Of a stretch of DNA of 64,000 nucleotides, positions 1-10,101 are shown in pieces (the first letter of the stretch is position 1; each line of letters starts with the position of its first letter). The DNA comes from Viridothelium virens (lineage: Eukaryota > Ascomycota > Dothideomycetes > Trypetheliales > Trypetheliaceae): the NCBI GenBank assembly GCA_010094025.1, contig ML991783.1, forward strand, positions 421,160 to 485,159, read 5' to 3'. The notes beneath the pieces are model-generated. The model did not search any database, was not told where the DNA came from, and saw nothing but the letters and a program-made list of their open reading frames with translations. The translations under genes and the position numbers were made by a program.

Positions 1-312
1 TCTTACTTGGTTCCTGGCGCGCGTAATTACGTCAATAGGCGATTGCGAACTTGCACAGGGACTGAGGTACGTAGCGCGAAGAAAACCGAGTATGTTTTGT
101 TAGAATACTAACGCAGGGCTTTTACGGTGTGTGGTATTGTGACATTAAGCTCGAAAAAGTAGGCCACTAGTGATGAAGTTCAGAGCCATAAGGGAGGGCA
201 TTTTAGAATCCTTAATCATGACTTGAATGTAGAGATATTCGCTCTCCTCCATTAAGAACTCTGATAACAGACACCGCGGCCATGGACCAATAATCGTGGG
301 TACCCCCGAGTA
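1..312. other. Non-coding left edge
   Basis: No open frame, repeat or RNA gene is recognisable here. It lies just downstream of the stop codon of the minus-strand 2EXR gene and probably holds its 3' untranslated region and terminator. Confidence 0.5.
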
Positions 313-1663
313 TTAATCCTTCCCCATTATGGCAGCTGCAGGGGATTTGTGCTTAGAGAACAGATTTTTAAGCACAGGATCTCGGGCAGCATGAGTCCTC
401 AGCTCTTCCTCGAATTCCTCAGGGCTATGCTCATCCTGCCTTTGCCACAACTGTCCTATTTGTACGCTGCCTTCTACAGTAAGGATATCGAGAGCTGCCT
501 TTTTTTTCCCACGCGCCAGTGCAAGCGTGTAGATCCAGGGTTTGGCATCTTCATATAGTTCTCCGGTCTTCTGCCAGAGGGTTCCGACGAAATCATAGGT
601 CAAACAGAGCCGTTCTAGCCGCGTACAGTCCACTAAGGCCCTGAAGAGTGCATTCATCCTCTCGTCACGGCCAGGGAAAATTTGAAGTTGGCGGAGGTAA
701 ATCCGGAGGTCTTGTAGTCTGCCAATGAATGCGTGAAAATGATAGATTTTCGGGAAGAACCAGCGGGTATTTCCGAGCACAATAGGCATAATTTCGCGTC
801 TGATTTCTCGTGAAACTTGCGTAATCGCAAGGTGCTCGTTGGAAAAGAACTCCTCACGAGTCATGTCGATGAGGTCGTCAAACTTGTCATTATAGTCAAA
901 GTCGTCCTTATCTTCAGCCTCGTCCTCGTCCTCATCCTCATCGTCGTCCTCTTCCTCACCCTCATCCTTGTCCTCGCCCTCTCCCTCGTCCTCGCCGTCG
1001 TCCTCGCTGTTGTCCCCATCTAGTTTATAATAGGAAACATTGATGCGGGGAAACAGATGGTCGTAAACCAGATTGCGGACCTCTGGAGGTAAACAAGTGA
1101 ATGGGAAGGGTTGGCCTTGACGGATGATGACTGATGGAAGACCATTTGCAGATCCAACTTCGTGTTCCCTCTAAGAAAAAAAGGTTAGCAATAATCACGA
1201 GCAATATGTCTTGTGGAGCACCTACGAGTTCAGCTTGAAATATCTCATCATTTTCGACTGTAGTGCCCAGAACATCGAGTGCCCATTTGCCTCGTTTTTC
1301 GTTGTACTGGAGTGCTTGTTAGCCATCATTAGTCAACTTGAGAATGGTAGTGCACTTACAGAGGAGACGTGAACCGAAAGCGGTTGGGTTTCTTTCGGGG
1401 TGATCATGGCGAGATACGATTTGTAAGAACAAATGACACCAGTGGGGCGAGATGAGGATTGTTGACGCTGGTCAAGGTGACCAATTTCTGTGACCTCTGC
1501 ACGTTCTTGGGGTCCAGCAACAAATTCCACCTATATCAAAACAGAGAGGAGCTTCGTAGGATTATTGAATAAGAACGGGTAGAGTTTTTCCTGAGCCTTC
1601 TATCTCAGCATTATAAGACCCGAACCCGAGCGAAATCACAAGCTCCGTGTGCTTTGCCGACAT
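313..1663 (-). CDS. 2EXR (F-box-like) domain protein with acidic insert, four exons
   Basis: Proposed exons are 1577-1663, 1360-1530, 1226-1306 and 313-1170, giving 398 residues. The 55-bp intron at 1171-1225 has a clear TTGCTAACC branch site, a T tract and CTTAG. The first intron (1531-1576) has a weak GTTCTT donor, so the N-terminus is less certain. The last exon opens with a Phe-Thr-Cys-Leu-Pro-Pro-Glu-Val-Arg-Asn-Leu-Val-Tyr motif, the hallmark of the fungal 2EXR domain. It then carries a run of about 40 mostly Asp/Glu residues (roughly 901-1019) and continues with the Leu-Ala-Ile-x-x-Val-x-Arg-x-Ile-Arg stretch shared with the neighbouring gene. The molecular function of 2EXR proteins is unknown; they are often grouped with F-box-like proteins. 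The conserved core matches the next gene, so the two are probably old paralogues. Confidence 0.7.
901..1019 (-). repeat. Low-complexity Asp/Glu-encoding tract
   Basis: On the plus strand this is a run of TCCTCGTCC-like units. On the coding (minus) strand it encodes alternating Asp and Glu with a few Gly, Lys and Ser residues. It lies in frame inside the 2EXR gene, between the domain start and its conserved second half. Tracts like this expand and contract by slippage. Confidence 0.8.
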
Positions 1664-2199
1664 TGTGAGGGAGGTAATAGAAGAGTGAACATCTCCAAGT
1701 CACACCAACGCGTTCACCCTCGCTCACAATTCTACACTTGCTCACCATTCACAGGCATCCCCAAGAAGGTCCATCACACCTGAAAAATTTGCTGGCGCAT
1801 GAGGAGGAGAATACCTAAGCTAAAAGGAGTTGAAATGAACCTGAAGTGGAGATAGCCATCAGGTGAATGAAGTCGAATTGTTTGCACTCGTGAATTCAGA
1901 AGTGTTCAATCTTCGTCAGCCTTTGCCCGTAGACGCCATGCAGAGGTACATCGTCCTCCAGCGGAAAGCCGGTCGGAGCCCTTAGAATTGGCTGCAAATC
2001 GGAGCCATCACATGGGCTGCTGGCAGCTTCCGACTCGTCGTGATGATGTTGTGAGTGAGTTCCTTGAGCGTTGTCTCTCTTTGACTCTATAAAAGGGCAA
2101 AATACCTTGAAGCATGTCTAATTAAATACCCGCTGATCTGTACACATAGACGAAGGATGAGCTTGTCCACATTGAGTGTATTGCCGATGTGAACCATCT
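1664..2199. other. Intergenic region between two 2EXR genes
   Basis: It probably holds the promoter of the 313-1663 gene and the 3' end of the 2200-3186 gene; both read on the minus strand. A possible TATA-like string (tataaaagg) is at about 2088. No open frame with coding character was seen. Confidence 0.5.
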
Positions 2200-3186
2200 T
2201 CACCGGAAGGACTCCTCGTCCATCACAACTCGGATAATGGCTCTCAGCCTACTCCCGCCATTGTCATTCCAATCGCCGCCAGGCCAGCAGTCCGGCAAGT
2301 TGCTGAAGGATACCATGTCCAACGCCGAATACTCCTTTCCGCCGCGTGAGCTCACAACGTTCAGCCAAAGCCTGGCGCTCTTGTAGAAGAATTGAGCGTA
2401 TTCTTCCGGTGTTTTACAGATAGCATGTACGTGAAAGTGTATGTGCCGAAGGTTAGGGCATGCCAAGAAACGATTGAACATATCCGGCCGTGACCAATGA
2501 CTGTTCGCATATCTCCCAACCTTTAGGAAGCGGAGATGCTTGCGCAAATCTCCGATATGGGCAAGAAACTGGTCAACCACGAGGTCAGGGACATGAGGAC
2601 TGTCGATCTGAAAAGTCCGTTCGCCATAGATGATCGGGAGGACTTCAAATCGAACCTGGCGGCACACAGCGGCGATTGCAAGGTTCGTCCGAGAGAAAAA
2701 GCGCGATGGAATGATGGAGAATGTCGGAGGTTGCTCGGAGCGCAGTACGATGGTATCGCTGTCTTCGTACAGCATCTGATAAATCTTGAGGCGAAGTTCG
2801 GTTGGGAGCTTCAAGAACTCGAAACGACCATGACGTTTGGCCGCAACTTTCTGTTCTTCTACTTCCTCGGGCTCAATTATGATAGCTTGACGGCCACGAT
2901 GAGGTCCGCTAGGAATGATCACCTGGGCTTTATTAGTGCAAGATGGTCGTACCTGGGAAATGACATACCTTTCTGGCTGAAAATGGGCTGTCAGATAGCA
3001 ATCTGATATCGTGCCAATACAGCCTCCCTAGTTTGGTTGACTTCGTTGCATGATGAGCATAGCATAATAACTAAAATTACGATTACGTACCTGCGGTACA
3101 GCGGTCTTTGACGGTATCCAATACTCAACGGAACTCGTCACATTTTCCATCACCGAAACCGGGAGCGTTGGACATTCTGTAATCAT
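2200..3186 (-). CDS. 2EXR (F-box-like) domain protein, three exons
   Basis: Exons are 3091-3186, 2969-3040 and 2200-2922 (296 residues). Intron 2 (2923-2968) has a GTATGT donor, a CACTAAT branch site and a CAG acceptor. Intron 1 (3041-3090) has a GTACGT donor but an AAG acceptor, chosen because it keeps the frame. The third exon contains the 2EXR start motif Phe-x-Phe-Leu-Lys-Leu-Pro-Thr-Glu-Leu-Arg-Leu-Lys-Ile-Tyr at about residues 91-105. It is followed by a conserved block (Asn-Leu-Ala-Ile-x-x-Val-Cys-Arg-Gln-Val-Arg, then Leu-Pro-Ile-Ile-Tyr-Gly). The same block is recognisable in the 313-1663 gene, with the same spacing to a Phe-x-x-x-Ile-Gly-x-Leu segment. No catalytic residues are known for the family. 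Function is unknown. Confidence 0.72.
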
Positions 3187-4243
3187 GCTTTTCGTCTCCT
3201 GCGATGTGCAATAGGGCTGAAAATCAAGAGATGGGAATCATAGAAAGCAAGAAATTGCCATAGCAAGGGGATTGATATATGCAGGTTCGGAATAAATATA
3301 ATCGATTCTCCCAAACCAGTAAGATTGAACGGGCAAGGAGCATCCATGGATCAGAAGCTTACAACTCACACTTGAGACCAGCGCAAACAGCCATCCTGCC
3401 TAATAGATTGGGCATCATCCTGGACCAAGGACGAAAGGGCACGTGGATCGCCCGAGTGCATCTGCTTGTGCGCCATCTTCAATTTTGTCCTGTCAGGGAG
3501 TGGCCAGGCATCCTATAGAATCGAGCGAGGGTCAGGAACGCGCCTACGCGAGATGCTGCAGAGGATAAACACTTAGTTTATCGTACGATTTGCCCTCGTG
3601 CTCAGCTGATCGGGCTTGAAGGTGTCGCAAGGGCATTGGACGAAAAGGAGACGGTCCTAGGAGCATCCTGGCCGCCCGGTGATTGTTTCTGTCCACGTCT
3701 CGGCTGATACCCGGGCCGAGGAGCTCTTCTCATGTAATCTTGTCGGCAGTTCAAGAGCTCTAAAAAAGATTCTTTCTTCTCTGACAGTCAGCCATCTCTG
3801 CCGCGTCTCTAACCACGATTTAGGGCATGCAAAAAAACAATACAAACATGTGGCTGCAGTCTTCTGCTAAAAAAGCAAATCTGTCTGCACGAATGCTAAG
3901 AAATGTACAGTAGCTTCGAGGGACTCTATCTTCATTGTCCAGGTCTCCGCAGCTCTTGTGGCACTTCAAAGAAGGTCTGATCAGGTACTCTATGCTGAGC
4001 GTGCCGTGTTGAGAAGAGTTTGACAACTATTCTGTCGGTACCTTTCATTTGACAAAGCTCAGACGTGGAGCGCCTCAATCATAAAAAGCGAGGTACACTT
4101 ACACATACTCCCGTCCTCTCATTCCAAATTCAATGCCAGTATTCTAGTAGTGCCCACATAATGAGGCGAACTCTACCAGTGGGTGATACATCCTTTGGCA
4201 TTCCATCACTCTAGTCAAGTAAGGTGAAATAAATTTTCTTGAT
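3187..4243. other. Intergenic region, nothing recognised
   Basis: Short open frames occur on both strands (for example around 3279-3518 and 3657-3845), but none has family motifs, consistent splice sites or coding-type composition. The part next to 3186 probably contains the promoter of the 2EXR gene. Confidence 0.5.
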
Positions 4244-4678
4244 CTATTTTTCAAACTCCGCAAGGTCATCTACAATCTTGTCTGCCTTTCTATTAACTCT
4301 CCTAGTCATGCGCTCGATTCCCCTTACGCTCAACAGCAGTCACAGCTTCTTCTTCTTCTCCTCCCTTGGCTGAAGCGACTTGCTTATTCGGCACAAACTC
4401 ATCCAATTTGTCATCCGACTCCCCTGTCTCACCGGCCGCTGAGGTGTCGACTGACTCCACCGCCTCACTCTACACACCAACCCCTCGATCTTCCACGACC
4501 ACAACCTGATCGCGAAGCCGCACCGCTGGCCTCAAAGCCCACAGTACACCTGGACGGAGCGCCTGCACGCGCAATGCAGCGCCTTCGCAGCTGCGATTCT
4601 TGCATACCAGTCTCGACAAGGGAGCACGGCCAACGAGTGCGGGGAAAGAGTAATGCATTTAGTTATGTACTGTGCCAT
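4244..4678 (-). CDS. Hypothetical 98-residue acidic-tailed protein, three exons
   Basis: This small gene was rebuilt from splice signals. An ATG at 4678 sits in a strong GCCACC-ATG-G context. Exon 1 (4550-4678) encodes 43 residues rich in Cys, Ala and Arg and ends at CAG before GTGTAC. Exon 2 (4328-4469) follows a TGTAG acceptor and encodes an acidic Ser/Glu/Asp-rich segment. Exon 3 (4244-4269) follows a 58-bp intron (GTAAGG...TGTAG) and ends with TAG. The exons total 297 nt with no internal stop, and the only stop in the unspliced frame falls exactly on the proposed acceptor. No family was recognised and intron 1 lacks a good branch site. The opposite strand is also open and G/C-rich at third positions, so a minus-strand gene is favoured but not proven. 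Confidence 0.4.
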
Positions 4679-5704
4679 GGTGGCGCTTCAGTTTCCGAAG
4701 CGCGGAGTGGCTAATGTAGATCGGATCTGTATTAGATGTTAGGCGGCGGGAGGCGGCGGGAGCGAAATATTAGGGCGTTGCCGGAGGGGTGCGAAGTGCG
4801 GTGGGGGCTAGCGGAGGGCGCCGATGCGCGGAATTGGACGTCAGATGATATATCTTATTCATAAGGTAGGATGATTATGAATTTGTTGGAGGAGCGTGAG
4901 AAATGTAGAAAGGTGGAGGAGTTGGGACTATTAGGTAACATGTCAAAGTGTACGAGAGTAGGAATGGGCGAGAGTGAAAGTTACCAAGAGAGGACTTTGT
5001 TAACATTCCTAGCACAGTAAAAAACTACAAGAAGCTGCTCACAGAAGTTGCGCTTTCTCTATGTATTACAATGATCATGCCCCTTCCCATGACCCGCATC
5101 CATTCTTGAAGATAGGTCACATCTGGATGTTCTTCCATAGCGAATGGACTTTTCCATGTAATAAGTTAGCGATATTTTATTGGCCGAATAAAACCGAAAG
5201 CCGCTTAAATAGAACCCCGATTGTGCCCGTTGAGTTTGACATGACCTTAGTCTTACATTTGAAGTCTCTCATTATCAACTTATTAATTGAAACATCATGG
5301 GTATGGCGTCGAGAGATCGCACTTTATTTCCGGCTAGCGTCTTTGACTTTCGCATCGTCCCAGGTGCTCAGGCTAAGCCGGTCATGATAACGCTTCTTAA
5401 TGCAAGATCCTGAATCCATTGACCGGCAATTGGCAGATTGAACAATAAACATGACGTGTTACGAGAGAGATTACGAGAGTTCTTGATGTGATGTTGATTG
5501 AACAGGTGAAATAACAAATCAGATTAGATGGAAACGCCTATTCCATGCACTGGCAAGTATTTCAACACCAGGAAATGCTAATTAAGCCCCCTCGTGAACC
5601 CTAAGGAAGCAAAAGAAAAGAGAAAGAAAAGAGAACCAGATATTCTCACGAAGCGAATCGTATCACAGCTACAAACCAAGTAGCTGATCCAGCAGCCACT
5701 TCGT
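4679..5704. other. Intergenic region
   Basis: A short tandem G/C-rich direct repeat (aggcggcggg twice) is at about 4741-4760. The rest is A/T-rich without convincing coding sequence. The open frame at 5061-5387 has no motifs and unbalanced composition and is not treated as a gene. The right part probably contains the 3' end of the next minus-strand gene. Confidence 0.5.
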
Positions 5705-7687
5705 CTACCTCCTCCTGCCCTTCGCCGCAGCTCTTTCCTGTCGACATAACGGCTCTGTCGGCATCACCCACCCACGATTCCGGCTCGCCTCACGCATCTC
5801 CGACTTCTGCGGCGTGGGAATCCACTTGTCCTTCTCCAGACACATTTGGCGCGTCAACGCCTGCGGCGTCCCGATATCCAGCTTCCAACCCAGCTGGCCC
5901 TGCAGTGGCGCCTCTTTTGCAAGCATATGGAGATACCACAGCGCAAGCGACGCCGTCATCTGGATATCCTCACCATTCGACACGTTCGCTCCTACCACGC
6001 CAGGCGCAGTGTTCTCACTGAACGGGTCCAGCGGCGCCGGAGGCGGCGGATTGAACTGCGCATTGGCGGGCCGATGCCGAGGGATGCGCCCGGCGGTGCT
6101 CATCTGGATTGGCCTCGCGACCTCGAGGTAGCCAAACAAAGGGGTGTCCTCGCCACCGCCGACGACGCCGCGCTCCTGCTCGAAGGCGTTGCGGGCGTCG
6201 CGGTCGCCGCCGTAGCGCACGCAGACGAGCTCGACCTCGGTCATGAGGAAGCCGTAGCGGGTGCCGTGCTCGCGCATGAAGCGGTGCAGGTGCGCGAGGC
6301 CCTTGAGGTACTCGACCTGCCGGTTGGGCGTCTCGGTGCGCATGTTGCTGTTCCAGCGGTTGTAGGCTTTGACGAGGCCGACGACGCAGCCGCGGCGGGA
6401 GGTGGGGAGCTCGTTGCCGCCGAGGAGGATGGTTTGGCTGCCTTGGAAGTCGGAGTCTTGGGCGTAGTTGGATATGAATTCTGGGTTGGAGGCGATCTTT
6501 TGGCTGCGCATGCGGATGTGGTGTTCACCTAGCGCGACACCAAGAGCAGCATTGACAATGTGTGCGTGGTGTTCGCGCCAGATGTCTTGAAGATGAGTTT
6601 CAGTTTCTGGGGTAGGGTGGCCGTAGAAGCGCTTGGATGGCGGGAGCATCTCGGAGGAGACGGCAGCGTTTAGAAGTGGAAGCAGAGACGGAATTCCACA
6701 CATGGTACTGACATTAAAGTCGTCCCAAGGGCGGACATTGCGGATATCCCACCAGAAATGCTGTGGTCGAAGCGACGAGTCGTAAATGCGAGAAACAAGC
6801 GCAGGGGCAGGATTAGGTGCTGTGAGGTAATCTAAAAGTGTGGTGGTCGGCGCCGTGGCATCAAAATTCATGTCCATGGCCATGGGACACTCCGCAATCG
6901 GAGGTTGAGGAGTGACAGAACGGCTAACAGAGCGACTGCGACTCGAATCATACTGCGGCTGTGCAATATTGAGAGCGGAGCTTGACAGTGGATTCAGGTG
7001 GCTCAATGCAGTTGGTGCAGGGATACTTGGTTGAGCTGAGCTCGTCAAGGGGGTCAGGTGACTGAGCGCATGAGCTGATGGACCGTTGCTACCGCCAGAC
7101 AGATAGCTGGGTCGATATGTCGGAAACCCGAAACGGGAGAGCGTTTCCTCGTCAATACTTGAGGTCGAACCAGAACGGGAATGGGGGTGAACGTTAGTTG
7201 CGGAAGTGGAACGCGAATGGGGACCAAGGGATGGACGCCTTGCTTGCCCAGAGAAGCTCAAAGGAGAGTTGAGTGCTGAGTTGATGGGTGCCTCAATTGG
7301 AGAAGTTGCCGCTGAGGATGACGACATTAAGGTTGACTGCTGTGATGGGCTCGTCCCACGTCGATCCAGACTTGGTCGCTGAGAATATGGAGCCCAGCCA
7401 TGTCCGTGATTGCTTGAAGTAGAAATGGTCCTCCTGTGACTTCGAATGGGGCCGGCCTTGGGTTCGAGTTCTCGCTCTGCCCTTGGTTTGGGCAATAGCA
7501 TGGGCCCATATAGTCGGATAGGTGACCTCTCTGGGGTAGTCAAGTGCGTCTGGACTGAGACAGGAGAAATATCTTGTGACATGAAAGAACCATCAGAAGC
7601 AGTCCTGCTGTGAACACTCGTCGCGCTGCCTGGTTGGAATACGTCCTGCGCAATAGTACCAGGGGGGGTATTTTGTCTATGATACAT
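5705..7687 (-). CDS. Conserved fungal protein of unknown function, Ser-rich N-terminus
   Basis: A single uninterrupted frame of 660 residues if the ATG at 7687 is used. A longer in-frame ATG at 7774 adds 29 hydrophobic residues that look like translated leader rather than protein. Residues 1 to about 290 are low-complexity and probably disordered, rich in Ser, Pro and Thr with Arg-rich phosphosite-like strings. Residues from about 300 to 660 look globular, with Trp-rich stretches (Phe-Trp-Trp-Asp-Ile-Arg-Asn-Val-Arg-Pro-Trp) and Cys and Tyr residues spaced as in a folded domain. No catalytic motif, membrane segment or known domain was recognised. The composition resembles regulatory or scaffold proteins of filamentous fungi. 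Codon use is G/C-rich at third positions in the C-terminal half, supporting real coding. Confidence 0.8.
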   Translation of the reverse strand: MYHRQNTPPGTIAQDVFQPGSATSVHSRTASDGSFMSQDISPVSVQTHLTTPERSPIRLYGPMLLPKPRAERELEPKAGPIRSHRRTISTSSNHGHGWAPYSQRPSLDRRGTSPSQQSTLMSSSSAATSPIEAPINSALNSPLSFSGQARRPSLGPHSRSTSATNVHPHSRSGSTSSIDEETLSRFGFPTYRPSYLSGGSNGPSAHALSHLTPLTSSAQPSIPAPTALSHLNPLSSSALNIAQPQYDSSRSRSVSRSVTPQPPIAECPMAMDMNFDATAPTTTLLDYLTAPNPAPALVSRIYDSSLRPQHFWWDIRNVRPWDDFNVSTMCGIPSLLPLLNAAVSSEMLPPSKRFYGHPTPETETHLQDIWREHHAHIVNAALGVALGEHHIRMRSQKIASNPEFISNYAQDSDFQGSQTILLGGNELPTSRRGCVVGLVKAYNRWNSNMRTETPNRQVEYLKGLAHLHRFMREHGTRYGFLMTEVELVCVRYGGDRDARNAFEQERGVVGGGEDTPLFGYLEVARPIQMSTAGRIPRHRPANAQFNPPPPAPLDPFSENTAPGVVGANVSNGEDIQMTASLALWYLHMLAKEAPLQGQLGWKLDIGTPQALTRQMCLEKDKWIPTPQKSEMREASRNRGWVMPTEPLCRQERAAAKGRRR

Positions 7688-9866
7688 GACTCTAAAAGAG
7701 ATTGGCTTTTGGATAGAGATAGAGAGAGATAGGAGAAAGATCGTCTGCGCCGGGGGGAACACTATAAAATGCAAAGTCGATTGGGTATCAGTAATTCAAT
7801 TAGACAGTGGCGACGGATTAGGATGATGGATTAGGAACGGGAGTCCAGCTCCGAGAGTCTGCGCCAAGCTGAGAGAAGATCGGAACAGAAAGGAACCGCC
7901 AAAGAATGGAGAGACTGAGGGAAAGATGCGCTGAGAGCCCAAGGAACACCTGAGGGTGAAGTGAGGCGGAGCAAGAGATACTTATGGTTGGGAAGAGAAG
8001 GTCAATTGTAGCCAAACAAGCCCGGTCGACATGCAAGCGCCCAATTTAGCGAAGCCCATCTTGAAACAAGGGTAAACAGGTACAGAATGAGGTCACCTTG
8101 GCCCTCAAGAGGGCCATTTTGGGGCAGTTGGTAGACGCCCGGCGGAGCGTCGAGAACGACGAAACATCTGGGGAAACGTTTCATGGGTCTAGGGCCAGCC
8201 CGGCTGGTGTTTGGGCCGGGTGGCAGGGTTGCTCACGACGGATCCGTCCATGAGAGCGAACCTCCGGCTGAGAGAGGAAGAGGAGGATGGCATGGAGGGG
8301 TAGACCGGTGGAAGCGCTCTGCAGCGAGACGCTTGTACCCGGGCCTGGCCCGTTTCATCTCAGCAACCGCCGAGTCTGCCATGGCGCTGAAGTATTTTGG
8401 AGGCAGTGTCGCCGGGCAAGGCGATAGTTTCAGCGCGTAGTCGATGTGGGGGAGATGCAGAAGTCGTGGGCGGGTCGTGGTTGGATCGACGTGGGCGCTT
8501 CCACCTGGCGACGCGCTCTGCCCCGCTGATTGGCCCCATGTTTATGCCGGTACATGCAGCAGGTATCTTAGCCTGCATTGCACCGAAGAGTCATACTTCT
8601 CCCACCACGTCGATTGGGAGCGAGCCTCGCTCATCGTCTATGGTCGAAACTGGGTGGGAACTTTGACAATGAGTCACCTTGGATATAAACACCAACGCGC
8701 GATGAACGCGTTCAGGTCGTGGTGGTATAAACAGTTAAGAAAGAAACGAGACCTCAAGATTGATGCTCCTCAGCTTCGCAGCGCTTGTAGATGAGCCTTG
8801 TCAAGCTGAATTCCCGGCAACGGGTTCAACCGGTCATGCCTACAGTTCCGAACCTTGTACAGGCGCCTGATGGAGACCGCGTACTCATCCCCTCGGCGCT
8901 ATATTTAATGAGAGAGAGCTAATAATATCAACAGTCCATACATGCCACAGGCGCTTTTCTAAGCGACGTATGAGATACGCGCTGCACGGATGAGGCTCCC
9001 CGAGCACGCGGGGACAATCATCAGGAAATGACCCCAAAAAAGACGGTTTCAGGACTAGCGGATCGACATGAGGCTCTGTCGGCGATTCGCATTAAAACAA
9101 TCGATCGAATCAATCGCCTTCTCGAAGAAACTTCCACTAGCCGCGAAATGCCTTCATTTTGATGCAAAATTTTTCCTCAGATACCGCCTGGATCACGATC
9201 GCATCCTGCTTGCTTCATTCGCGTCTGATGACGCGCTCAAAGGTGACGTATAGCAGTTACCACAAATAACCCCGATTCTGACCTGGACGCACGGTCCGGT
9301 CCACTTACAATTTCTAATTCAATCGATATTAGAAGCGCCAAGGGAGAGTCTGTCAATGAGCCACGCAGACAGAGTCGAACGGTCGGTCTCAATAGGTGCA
9401 CGAAGACTAAACTCTCCCATGTAGGGCAGTCCAAAGACTATCAATTCCTCCGAGAATGCTTGTAGATCTCGCCCACCGCAAGTCTCTTCGCAAATGGCCA
9501 CATCGAGGTCCACGTGTTAGGCATTGAATTTTCCAGTGGAAAGCCGATGCCATCAATCCCGTCTTCGTCACCAAAGCATTGTATCTCGCAGATGACAATG
9601 AAGTCGGAGATTCCAGATGCCCCGATCTCTTGGTTAACAACGACAATCGCCAACTTTCTATCTCAAAAACCTCGCCTACCACACGTGAGAGAGACTAAGA
9701 CATGGTTCCAGGAAGCGAAGGCTTCATACTATAAGTTAGGACTGCAACCCATAAAAATTGAACCCCAGAATGGGTCCTCTAATTCAAAGCTATATCAAGT
9801 CGTAGAACTCCTACCGTGAGCGCGAAGAAGCGAATTCAATGCTGAGATTCTACCTCAAGGCAACTA
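7688..9866. other. Long gene-poor region with a possible decayed coding patch
   Basis: The part next to 7687 should contain the promoter and leader of the preceding gene. Between about 8180 and 8660 the DNA is G/C-rich with overlapping open frames on both strands but no family signal. From 8900 on it is A/T-rich. On the minus strand at 9319-9653, two partly protein-like frames meet near 9513 with a one-base shift. This could be a decayed gene or chance, and no family could be named. Confidence 0.45.
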
Positions 9867-10047
9867 CCTTACGGCGGCTGGGGGGTTCCTCAACAGGTAA
9901 TCAATACAATGTTACCTTAGTTCAACTGTTATGATCATGTTGGCCCATGTTAAGGCGGTGTTAACATGGACCAACAAGGTCTTAACAGTGAATTCGAAAT
10001 AACAGTGTATTGATTACCTGTTGAGGAACCTCCCAGCCGCCGTAAGG
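9867..10047. mobile_element. MITE copy 1 (Tc1/mariner-type, TA target duplication)
   Basis: A 181-bp near-palindromic element flanked by TA on both sides (9865-9866 and 10048-10049). Its terminal inverted repeats start CCTTACGGCGGCTGGG and extend about 50 bp with only two or three mismatches. The centre holds CATGTT and GTTAAC inverted motifs. No coding capacity is present, so mobilisation would need a transposase elsewhere. Two related copies lie at 12511-12687 and 48095-48275. This copy ends 54 bp beyond the stop codon of the subtilase gene. Confidence 0.92.
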
Positions 10048-10101
10048 TACTTTCAAAGTCCATAGAATGAGCCTCTTAGATGACAACAATTTTGTACAGC
10101 T

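Noticed and set aside
8183-8794. G/C-rich overlapping open frames
   Set aside because: Frames are open on both strands because of base composition; none has a recognisable domain or good start context.
9319-9653. Protein-like minus-strand patches joined by a one-base shift near 9513
   Set aside because: No family could be named, all three minus frames are partly open, and no intron model joins them; left as a possible decayed gene only.
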